From Streptosporangiaceae bacterium (GTDB taxonomy: Bacteria > Actinomycetota > Actinomycetes > Streptosporangiales > Streptosporangiaceae), in the NCBI GenBank assembly GCA_030045215.1, contig JASIBJ010000678.1, forward strand, positions 1 to 7,874: a DNA stretch of 7,874 nucleotides, given 5' to 3'. Shown here piece by piece: positions 1-5,092 of the stretch (position 1 is the stretch's first letter; every line of letters starts with the position of its first letter). A program made the position numbers and the translations under genes. Below the pieces are notes generated by a model, which saw nothing but the letters and a program-made list of their open reading frames with translations, searched no databases and had not been told where the DNA came from.

Positions 1-509
1 GGCCGCGCCGCGGGCACGCCGCGGCGACAGGCCAGGGTGATGGCCAGCCGGGCCGCGACCGCGGCGGCCAGGATCGCGACCGGACCGCGGCCGAGTTGGG
101 TCGCCCTGGCCAGCGCACTGACTTGCAGCAGCACGACCAGGACCAGCGCGACGACGCCGAACGGGCGGATGTCGGAGCGCTTCATGATCGCCAGAGCCTC
201 GGCCGCCGGCCGCCCGCTGCCGAGCCCGTCGGCGAAGTCGGCCAGGCCATCGAGGTGCAGCGCCCTGGTCAGCACCGCGGCGGCCGCCACGGCGAGGACC
301 GCTGCCAGCAGCGGCCCCGTGTGGCCGAAGCGGGTCGCGAGCAGCAGCACCCCCGCCGACACGGCGCCAGCCAGCAGACCGACCAGCGGCGCCCAGTACA
401 TCGCCGCGGCCGCGGTGCGGCGGTCCGGCACGGCCGGCCGCCGCCGGCGGCCGGGCAGCGGGATGGCAGTCAGCAGCGTCACCGCCAGCCTCAGTCCAGC
501 CCAGGGCAT
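1..509 (-). CDS. cobS: Adenosylcobinamide-GDP ribazoletransferase (cobalamin synthase), 5' part only
   Basis: CobS is an integral membrane enzyme that joins adenosylcobinamide-GDP to alpha-ribazole (or its phosphate) in the last steps of the cobalamin nucleotide loop. The reading frame is open from an ATG at 507-509 to the left edge, giving the first 169 residues of a protein that is usually about 250 long. The family signature LHLDGLADFADGLG lies at residues 84-97, with the acidic residues D87, D91 and D94 expected to bind Mg2+. It is followed by a MKRSDIRPFG segment (109-118) and by RRGVPAARP at the edge. Hydrophobic segments at about 37-57, 65-82, 117-137 and 143-160 fit the multi-helix fold. 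One oddity is Arg115, where I expect Gly in the usual SxIGxFG motif. The gene is divergent from the reductase gene, with a 56-base gap. Only a weak SD (AGGTG) precedes the ATG. Confidence 0.93.
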   Translation of the reverse strand, partial: MPWAGLRLAVTLLTAIPLPGRRRRPAVPDRRTAAAAMYWAPLVGLLAGAVSAGVLLLATRFGHTGPLLAAVLAVAAAAVLTRALHLDGLADFADGLGSGRPAAEALAIMKRSDIRPFGVVALVLVVLLQVSALARATQLGRGPVAILAAAVAARLAITLACRRGVPAAR

Positions 510-554
510 GGCACCTGAGCCTACGGGCTTGGGTAGGTTGACCCAGACGAGCGC

Positions 555-561
555 GGGAGGA
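555..561 (+). promoter_or_regulatory. Ribosome binding site of the RibD_C reductase
   Basis: GGGAGGA lies 4 bases before the ATG at 566. It is the only good Shine-Dalgarno sequence near this reading frame and supports the chosen start. The 56-base gap to the divergent cobS must hold both promoters. I see a TTGACC at 538-543, but no -10 element at proper spacing from it. Confidence 0.6.
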
Positions 562-565
562 CTGG

Positions 566-1267
566 ATGGCGAGGCGGCCGTACGTGCTGGCGTCTGCGGC
601 CATGTCGGCCGACGGCTACATCGACGACACCTCGCCGAAGCGGCTGATCCTGTCCAGCCCGGAGGACCTGGACCGGGTCGACGCGGAGCGCGCCCGTTGC
701 GATGCGATCATGATCGGCGCGCAGACCGTGCGCAGCGACAACCCGCGGCTGCTGGTCACGTCGCAGCGGCGCCGGGACTGGCGCACGGCGCGCGGGCTGC
801 CGGCCAACCCGGCGAAAGTCACGATCACCGCCAGCGGCGACCTCGACCGTGACGCGGTGCTGTTCGCGGCCGACGGCGCGGCCAAGCTCGTCTACGCGGT
901 CGCGGACGTGGCCGGCGAACTGGCGGTGAGCCTCGACGGCCGCGCGGAGGTGGTCGCCATGCCGGCCGGGCACGGGCTCGCCTGGGTGCTGCAGGACCTG
1001 GCTGGGCGGGGTATCAGTCGGCTGATGATCGAGGGCGGGGCCCGGCTGCTTGCCGAGGCCCTCGGTGGCGATCTCGCTGATGAATTCCAGCTCGCCGTCG
1101 CGCCGGTTTTTGTCGGCGATCCGGCCGCGCCCCGTTTGCTGGCACCGGGGCCTGGTTTGACCAGGTCAGGCGCGCTACCGTCGGCCCGGATGGTGCTGGC
1201 CGGGGCAACCAGGGCCGGCGACACGGCGGTGCTGCGGTACCTGCCGCGAGCGCAGTCCGCAGGCTAA
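566..1267 (+). CDS. RibD C-terminal-domain (pyrimidine/dihydrofolate reductase-fold) protein
   Basis: This 233-residue protein consists of a RibD_C domain alone. The family is NADPH-dependent and has the dihydrofolate reductase fold. Its best-known member reduces 5-amino-6-ribosylamino-uracil phosphate in riboflavin synthesis. Visible motifs are PYVLASAAMSADGYID at the N-terminus (5-20; substrate/cofactor strand with the SADG turn), GAQTVRSDNPRLL (51-63, the RibD substrate motif) and LMIEGGARLL (153-162, the nucleotide-binding Gly-Gly). No N-terminal cytidine-deaminase-like domain (HAE...PCxxxxxC) is present, so this is not the bifunctional RibD. Free-standing RibD_C proteins are common in actinobacteria and often lack a proven substrate. 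Its divergent partner is cobS, whose lower-ligand pathway starts from flavin, so a link to flavin metabolism is possible but is inference. Family assignment is strong; the exact reaction is uncertain. Confidence 0.87.
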   Translation: MARRPYVLASAAMSADGYIDDTSPKRLILSSPEDLDRVDAERARCDAIMIGAQTVRSDNPRLLVTSQRRRDWRTARGLPANPAKVTITASGDLDRDAVLFAADGAAKLVYAVADVAGELAVSLDGRAEVVAMPAGHGLAWVLQDLAGRGISRLMIEGGARLLAEALGGDLADEFQLAVAPVFVGDPAAPRLLAPGPGLTRSGALPSARMVLAGATRAGDTAVLRYLPRAQSAG

Positions 1268-1343
1268 CCGCCGGCCTGCGAGTTTGGCCGAAGTCTGCCC
1301 CACGAGGTGAACGAGCGGCGGGGGACGGTGCAAGGATGGGACA

Positions 1344-1937
1344 ATGAGCGATACCAGGGCGGCTTCCAGCGGGATGCAGGCCGCTATCGAGCGAAGCGGC
1401 TATTACCCCGGCCTCGTCTACGATGCCGTGTCCTCAGCGGTCGGCAGCGAGCCCGTCGTTTCTTACTTCGTGCTGCACGACGCCACCTTCGATCCGGGCA
1501 TGGAGGTGCGGCGGCACGTGACGGTCATGGCGCTCACCCCGAGTCGCCTGGTCTATTCGCACACCGATGAATACCCAGCGGACGAATCGGAGCCGGAGGC
1601 CAGGCCGCAGGCGGAGACGAGCACTGAAGCCGTCCGGCACTCCCGTATTTCCTCGGTCGCACTTACCCGCGTGATCCCCGATCCGGCCAGCTACCTGCCG
1701 GGCGTGACGATGCCGAGCGAGGTCGTGCTCACGATCGGATGGAACGTGCTGTCGCACATCGAGATCGAGCCGGCGCACTGCGGGGACGAGAGCTGCGAAG
1801 CCGACCACGGTTACACGGGCACGATGACGGCCGACGACCTGACCGTGCGGGTCAGTGAGGCCGCGGACGGCCAGGAGGCCGTCCAGCAGCTGGTGGCGTT
1901 CGCCCGGGCCCTGGCCGAGGCGACCAGCCGCCCGTGA
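1344..1937 (+). CDS. DUF5998 family protein of unknown function
   Basis: This is a 197-residue soluble protein with no signal peptide or membrane helix. I recognise it as the actinobacterial DUF5998 family from the overall pattern and from the Cys-containing motif CGDESCEADHGYTG (146-159), with C146, C151 and H155, which could bind a metal (inference). The N-terminal part (IERSGYYPGLVYDAV, 15-29; FVLHDATFD, 42-50) reads like the family's beta-rich core. Residues 78-98 are an acidic, Pro/Glu-rich variable loop. The start is the ATG with AAGGA at 1332-1336, 7 bases upstream. Its stop overlaps the next gene's GTG by 4 bases (GTGA), so the two are probably translationally coupled and may act together with the phosphodiesterase. 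No biochemical function is known to me. Confidence 0.82.
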   Translation: MSDTRAASSGMQAAIERSGYYPGLVYDAVSSAVGSEPVVSYFVLHDATFDPGMEVRRHVTVMALTPSRLVYSHTDEYPADESEPEARPQAETSTEAVRHSRISSVALTRVIPDPASYLPGVTMPSEVVLTIGWNVLSHIEIEPAHCGDESCEADHGYTGTMTADDLTVRVSEAADGQEAVQQLVAFARALAEATSRP

Positions 1938-3136
1938 CGAGGTCGTGGCCCGAGGGCGCCGGGGGACTGGCGGCCGCGGGCACCCGCACAGACGCGTCAA
2001 GCGTGGATGATCCGGCCGGTCCGCTGCTGCCTCGCTACGGCGAGGCGACGCTCGCGGAGGTCGGGCCGTCGCTGCTCGGCGCGCTCGGCATCCCAGCCGA
2101 GCCGAACCCGCTCGGCCTGCCGGCCGCGCACCGGGCCTGCCTGCTGGTCATCGACGGAATGGGCTGGGACCTGCTCGACCAGCACGAGGACGTCGCCCCG
2201 TTCCTGGCCGGCCTGGCCGGGCGCGGCCGCTGGCTGTCGGCCGGGTTCCCTGCCACGACCGTCACGAGCCTGAGCTCGCTCGGGACCGGGCTTCCGCCCG
2301 GCCAGCACGGCCTGCTCGGTTACCAGGTCCGGGATCCGCGGACGGGCCGGCTGCTGAACGCGCTGCGATGGGACAAGACCGTGGACCCGCTGGCCTGGCA
2401 GCCCAAGGCGACGATCTTCGAGCGGGCCGTTGCGGCCGGCATCGGCGCGATCCGGGTGGCGCAGGGCTCCTTCGAGCATACGGGCCTGTCCGCCGCGGCC
2501 ATGCGGGGCGCCGACTACCGGTCGGCGAACACGCCGGGGGCGCTGGTGGCGAGCACGGCGGCGGCGCTGGCATCGCGGCCGCGCGGGTTCGCCATGGTTT
2601 ACACGGGCGACCTGGACGGCACCGGCCACGCCTGCGGCTCCACGTCGCCTGCCTGGCGCTACCAGCTGGCGCACGCGGACCGGCTCGCCGAGCAGATCGC
2701 GGGTGCTCTGCCCGCCGGCACCCTGCTTGTCATCACCGCGGACCACGGCATGGTGGACGTGCCGGCCAGCATGCGGACCGACTGGGACCAGGTGGCCGAG
2801 CTGCGCGCGGGCGTGGCGCTGCTCGGCGGCGAGCCGCGCGCCCGGCACGTGTATGCCGAGCCGGGCGCGGCCGCGGATGTGCTGGCCGCGTGGCAGGAGC
2901 GCCTCGGTGAGACCGCGTGGACCGTCAGCCGGGAGCAGGCGATCGATGACAACTGGTTCGGGCCCGTTGACGACCGGGTGATCGGGCGGATCGGTCATGT
3001 CGTATCGGCCGCACGCGGGAACTCGGCGGTAGTAGCCACCATCGCCGAGCCGCGCGAGTCCGCGCTGATCGGAATGCATGGCTCGCTGTCGCCCGAGGAC
3101 CAGCGCATTCCCCTCCTCGTGCACGAGGCAGGCTGA
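1934..3136 (+). CDS. Alkaline-phosphatase-superfamily nucleotide pyrophosphatase/phosphodiesterase
   Basis: This 400-residue protein belongs to the metal-dependent type I phosphodiesterase/nucleotide pyrophosphatase family, which hydrolyses phosphodiester or pyrophosphate bonds using two zinc ions and a Thr nucleophile. The expected ligands can be read in order: D74 in LLVIDGMGWD (70-79); the nucleophile Thr in FPATTVTSLSSLGTG (105-119; T109 by spacing to the TG, or T108); D228 and H232 in YTGDLDGTGHACG (223-235); D270 and H271 in ITADHGM (267-273); and H382 in GMHGSLSPEDQ (380-390). The set is complete, so the enzyme should be active. No signal peptide is evident, which suggests a cytosolic protein. 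The GTG start overlaps the DUF5998 stop (GTGA); an in-frame GTG at 2003 would remove a poorly conserved-looking 23-residue head. The natural substrate cannot be told from sequence. Confidence 0.88.
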   Translation: MTRSWPEGAGGLAAAGTRTDASSVDDPAGPLLPRYGEATLAEVGPSLLGALGIPAEPNPLGLPAAHRACLLVIDGMGWDLLDQHEDVAPFLAGLAGRGRWLSAGFPATTVTSLSSLGTGLPPGQHGLLGYQVRDPRTGRLLNALRWDKTVDPLAWQPKATIFERAVAAGIGAIRVAQGSFEHTGLSAAAMRGADYRSANTPGALVASTAAALASRPRGFAMVYTGDLDGTGHACGSTSPAWRYQLAHADRLAEQIAGALPAGTLLVITADHGMVDVPASMRTDWDQVAELRAGVALLGGEPRARHVYAEPGAAADVLAAWQERLGETAWTVSREQAIDDNWFGPVDDRVIGRIGHVVSAARGNSAVVATIAEPRESALIGMHGSLSPEDQRIPLLVHEAG

Positions 3137-3160
3137 CTGGCACGGTCGCGAAACTCCTGT

Positions 3161-3233
3161 TTATCCACAGCCACCGGCGGGAACCGCACCGCCCGGCGCC
3201 TACTCGTCCACAGAGATCCGGAGGTTATCCACA
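3161..3233 (+). promoter_or_regulatory. Cluster of three DnaA-box-like nonamers
   Basis: Within a 99-base gap between genes there are two perfect TTATCCACA nonamers (3161-3169 and 3225-3233; the identity extends to 11 bases, TTATCCACAGC) and a third, TCGTCCACA (3204-3212), one base from the actinobacterial box TTGTCCACA. All three point the same way. Start-to-start spacings are 43 and 21 bases, close to four and two helical turns, so bound DnaA would line up on one face. The last box fills the space between GGAGG (3220-3224) and the sulfurtransferase ATG (3236). DnaA binding here is inference from the motif. The role could be local regulation or titration of DnaA. It is not an obvious origin, since no AT-rich unwinding region or dnaA/dnaN genes are present. 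Confidence 0.6.
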
Positions 3234-3235
3234 GC

Positions 3236-4138
3236 ATGGCCAGTACCGAGTACCCGCTGATCGACGTTGCTGACCTGGCGGCGGCACTCCATGGTGAGGC
3301 ACCGCCCGTGCTGCTAGACGTCCGCTGGCGGCTGGGGGGTCCGCCCGGCATTGAGAGCTACCATGCGGGTCACCTGCCCGGCGCCGTGTATGTCGACCTG
3401 GACGCGCAGCTGGCGGGACCGCCGGGCGAAGGCGGTCGGCATCCGCTTCCGGCCGTCGCCGACTTCGAGGCGGCCATGCGCGCGGCGGGGGTCCGGGCCG
3501 GGCATCCGGTCGTGGTGTATGACGACGCGGACGGCACGATCGCGGCCAGGTTGTGGTGGATGCTGCGGTACTACGGTCACGCGCAGGTGCAGGTCCTGGA
3601 TGGCGGGTTCCGCGCCTGGGCCGAGGCGGGCCAGCCGGTGGCCACCGACGACGTCGCCGCGGTGCCGGGCGAGTTCACCGCGTCTGCCGGGCAGATGCCG
3701 CTGCTTGACGCCGACCAGGCGGCGCAGCTCGCGCGTACCGGGATCTTGCTCGATGCCAGGGCGCCCGCGCGGTACCGCGGCGAGACCGAGCCGATCGACC
3801 GGGTAGCTGGCCACATTCCCGGCGCGATCAGCGCGCCGACCGCGGGTAACGTGACCGGGGCCGGGCGCTTCCGCTCACCAGCGGAGTTGCGCGAACGGTT
3901 CGCCGCGCTCGGCGTGCGGCTGGATGCGGATACGGGGGAGGGCGCGCCAGCCGGGCCGCCGGCGCGCGAAGATCGCGCGCCGGCAGTCGGCGCGTACTGC
4001 GGGTCGGGTGTCACGGCAGCCCACGAGGTGCTCGCGCTGGAGCTGGTCGGCGCCCCGGCTGCGCTGTACGTCGGCTCCTGGTCGGGGTGGGTTGCCGACC
4101 CGAGCCGGCCGGTCGCGACGGGCCCGCAGCCAGGCTAA
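3236..4138 (+). CDS. Two-domain sulfurtransferase, 3-mercaptopyruvate type
   Basis: This 300-residue tandem rhodanese moves a sulfur atom from 3-mercaptopyruvate (or thiosulfate) to an acceptor through a cysteine persulfide. The N-terminal domain (about 6-135) contains LLDVRW (26-31), HAGHLPGAVYVDLD (43-56) and LDGGFRAW (121-128). Its active-site position has YDDADG (95-100) without Cys, so it is the inactive structural half, as is normal. The C-terminal domain (about 155-295) carries ILLDARAPARYRGE and AGHIPGAISAP, with C255 in YCGSGVTAAH. The CGSGVTA loop is typical of mercaptopyruvate sulfurtransferases, whereas CRKGVT marks thiosulfate enzymes. Just before it, residues 230-250 form a Pro/Ala/Gly/charged stretch longer than I expect; it is encoded partly by a perfect hairpin. 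The ATG at 3236 has GGAGG 11 bases upstream. The protein is probably cytosolic. It is related to SseA, but I do not assign the symbol firmly. Confidence 0.9.
   Translation: MASTEYPLIDVADLAAALHGEAPPVLLDVRWRLGGPPGIESYHAGHLPGAVYVDLDAQLAGPPGEGGRHPLPAVADFEAAMRAAGVRAGHPVVVYDDADGTIAARLWWMLRYYGHAQVQVLDGGFRAWAEAGQPVATDDVAAVPGEFTASAGQMPLLDADQAAQLARTGILLDARAPARYRGETEPIDRVAGHIPGAISAPTAGNVTGAGRFRSPAELRERFAALGVRLDADTGEGAPAGPPAREDRAPAVGAYCGSGVTAAHEVLALELVGAPAALYVGSWSGWVADPSRPVATGPQPG
3958..3984. repeat. Perfect 12-base inverted repeat inside the sulfurtransferase gene
   Basis: The arms GCCGGCGCGCGA (3958-3969) and TCGCGCGCCGGC (3973-3984) are exact reverse complements with a 3-base AGA loop. The hairpin lies fully in frame and encodes residues 241-250 (PPAREDRAPA), five residues before the catalytic Cys. 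Its sequence makes a very stable stem in DNA or mRNA. Confidence 0.8.
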
Positions 4139-4153
4139 CGTCCCGGCGGATGG

Positions 4154-4417
4154 TCAGTCGCGGTTCTGGAACCCCATGATGACGAAGGGCACCGCGACGA
4201 CCGGCACGATACCCAGGGCTATTACCTCGCCGTCACCCTTCGATACCGCCGCCATGATCATCGCGTAGATGATGAGGACGAGCATCACGAGCCAGCCCTG
4301 CCAGGTCCGGGGACCGTAGCCGTAGCCGTGCGGCTTGCGGCCGAACCACGGGCGCTTGGGCTTAGGCCGGTACGGGTCGCTCTCCGGGTCGTAGACCGGG
4401 TCCTCGTTGTCGGTCAT
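4154..4417 (-). CDS. Small membrane protein with two predicted helices
   Basis: This is an 87-residue protein of unknown function. The N-terminal 38 residues are soluble, first acidic (MTDNEDPVYDPESDPY) and then basic and aromatic (RPKPKRPWFGRKPHGYGYGPRTWQGW). Two hydrophobic segments follow at about 41-59 and 64-82, separated by a short KGDGE loop, and the tail is FQNRD. The GYGYGPRTWQGW lead into the first helix resembles small hypothetical membrane proteins seen widely in actinobacteria; I know no function. With the basic stretch before helix 1, an N-in hairpin is likely. I chose the ATG at 4415-4417 because GGAGA lies 10 bases upstream (4428-4432) and the protein then starts at a natural acidic head. 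A TTG 16 codons upstream is less likely. It converges on the sulfurtransferase with only 15 bases between the stops. Confidence 0.78.
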   Translation of the reverse strand: MTDNEDPVYDPESDPYRPKPKRPWFGRKPHGYGYGPRTWQGWLVMLVLIIYAMIMAAVSKGDGEVIALGIVPVVAVPFVIMGFQNRD

Positions 4418-4440
4418 GTGACCGCGGTCTCCGGCCTCAT
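4414..4440 (-). CDS. Possible 8-codon leader ORF coupled to the small membrane protein
   Basis: An ATG at 4438-4440 opens an ORF reading MRPETAVT. Its TGA stop overlaps the ATG of the membrane protein gene in an ATGA junction. A consensus SD, AGGAGG, lies 8 bases upstream (4449-4454), better than the one used by the downstream gene. This arrangement would deliver ribosomes to the downstream start by re-initiation. It could be a translated leader or a chance alignment in a GC-rich leader. No codon bias can be judged in 8 codons. Confidence 0.4.
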   Translation of the reverse strand: MRPETAVT

Positions 4441-4448
4441 GGCTGCCG

Positions 4449-4454
4449 CCTCCT
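4449..4454 (-). promoter_or_regulatory. Consensus Shine-Dalgarno AGGAGG
   Basis: On the minus strand AGGAGG is followed by 8 bases and then an ATG at 4440. That ATG is not in frame with the membrane protein gene, so this strong site would serve the short leader ORF and feed the next start indirectly. Confidence 0.5.
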
Positions 4455-4476
4455 GCGCGAGCCAACTACCCCGACT

Positions 4477-4495
4477 CTGATAACAGTATGTACTC
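4477..4495. promoter_or_regulatory. AT-richer patch in a divergent gap, possible promoter
   Basis: The 137-base gap between the small membrane protein and the DinB-like gene contains one AT-richer stretch, CTGATAACAGTATGTACTC, against a very GC-rich background. TATGTA (4487-4492) could be a rightward -10 and GTTATC or TACTGT a leftward one. I see no convincing -35 at the right spacing for either, so this is only a candidate. Confidence 0.25.
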
Positions 4496-4554
4496 GAACG
4501 CGCTCTGCCCTCGCCGCCGCACGAGGACCGACAGGAAAGGCACCGGCTCACGAC

Positions 4555-5061
4555 ATGAGTACCGAGCGACCAGAGCCAGCCTCGACCGCGCCCGAGCGAG
4601 AGATGCTGCGGGCCTTCTTGGACTTCCAGCGCGCGACCCTGGCGATGAAGTGCGAGGGACTGTCCGACGAGGACCTGAGCCGCCGGTCGGCGCCACCGTC
4701 CACGCTCACGCTGCTCGGCCTGGTGCGGCACATGGCCGAGGTCGAGCGCACCTGGTTCCGCCGGGCGATCGCCGGCGAGGATATTCCGCTGGTCTGGTCC
4801 GACGAGATGGACTTCCAGGCCGCTTTCGACCTCACCGGAGCCAGCGGCCGGGCAGCGTTTGAGGCCTGGCAGGACGAGGTGGAGCACTCCCGGCGGATCG
4901 AGCGGGCCGCACCCTCACTGGACGTCACTGCCTACCAGCCGAGGTGGGAGGAGGACGTATCGCTGCGGCTGGTGATGCTGCACGTGACGCTCGAGTACGC
5001 CAGGCACAACGGGCACGCGGACCTGTTGCGCGAGGCAATCGACGGAACGGTCGGCGCCTGA
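4555..5061 (+). CDS. DUF664/DinB-fold putative metal-dependent protein
   Basis: This 168-residue protein has the four-helix DinB/YfiT-like fold. Actinobacterial members include mycothiol-dependent transferases and isomerases, which use a metal held by three His; the DUF664 branch is mostly uncharacterised. Visible features are the N-terminal helix EREMLRAFLDFQRATLAMKC, then GLSDEDLSRRSAPPSTLTLLGLVRHMAEVERTW, with H59 as the first expected ligand. A conserved C-terminal block follows, MLHVTLEYARHNGHADLLRE plus AIDG (141-164), with H143, E147, H151 and H154; two of these His probably complete the site. The ATG at 4555 is preceded by AGGAAAGG (4533-4540) with a long 14-base spacing, and no better start was found. 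A role in thiol-dependent detoxification would suit an actinomycete but is inference. It converges on the transporter gene with a 31-base gap. Confidence 0.85.
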   Translation: MSTERPEPASTAPEREMLRAFLDFQRATLAMKCEGLSDEDLSRRSAPPSTLTLLGLVRHMAEVERTWFRRAIAGEDIPLVWSDEMDFQAAFDLTGASGRAAFEAWQDEVEHSRRIERAAPSLDVTAYQPRWEEDVSLRLVMLHVTLEYARHNGHADLLREAIDGTVGA

Positions 5062-5068
5062 CCCGGTC

Positions 5069-5090
5069 GCCGCGGTGCGGCCAGGTCGCC
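5069..5090. repeat. 22-base direct repeat, left copy
   Basis: This 22-base sequence, starting GCCGCGGTGCGG and ending CCAGGTCGCC, recurs exactly at 7553-7574 in the same orientation. Here it lies in the gap between the DinB-like gene and the transporter stop, ending 2 bases from the stop. A small CCGC/GCGG stem lies inside it. Confidence 0.75.
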
Positions 5091-5092
5091 GG

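Noticed and set aside
510..565. Cobalamin riboswitch upstream of cobS
   Set aside because: The divergent gap is only 56 bases, too short for the roughly 200-base riboswitch, and no B12-box-like sequence is seen.
37..852. Plus-strand ORF across cobS and the reductase
   Set aside because: It spans two recognised genes and their divergent gap, and its translation is low-complexity Ala/Arg/Pro sequence.
1336..1347. Three-codon ORF (MGQ) whose stop overlaps the DUF5998 start
   Set aside because: It has no Shine-Dalgarno of its own and is too short. The overlap follows simply from the sequence ATGGGACAATGA.
1997..3124. Long minus-strand ORF (375 codons) opposite the phosphodiesterase
   Set aside because: It is rich in Arg, Gly and Pro with no recognisable domain, and it mirrors the true gene, which has all catalytic motifs. 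Such antisense frames are normal in high-GC DNA.
3137..3235. Replication origin suggested by the DnaA-like boxes
   Set aside because: The gap is 99 bases, has no AT-rich unwinding stretch, and is not near dnaA, dnaN or other origin-linked genes.
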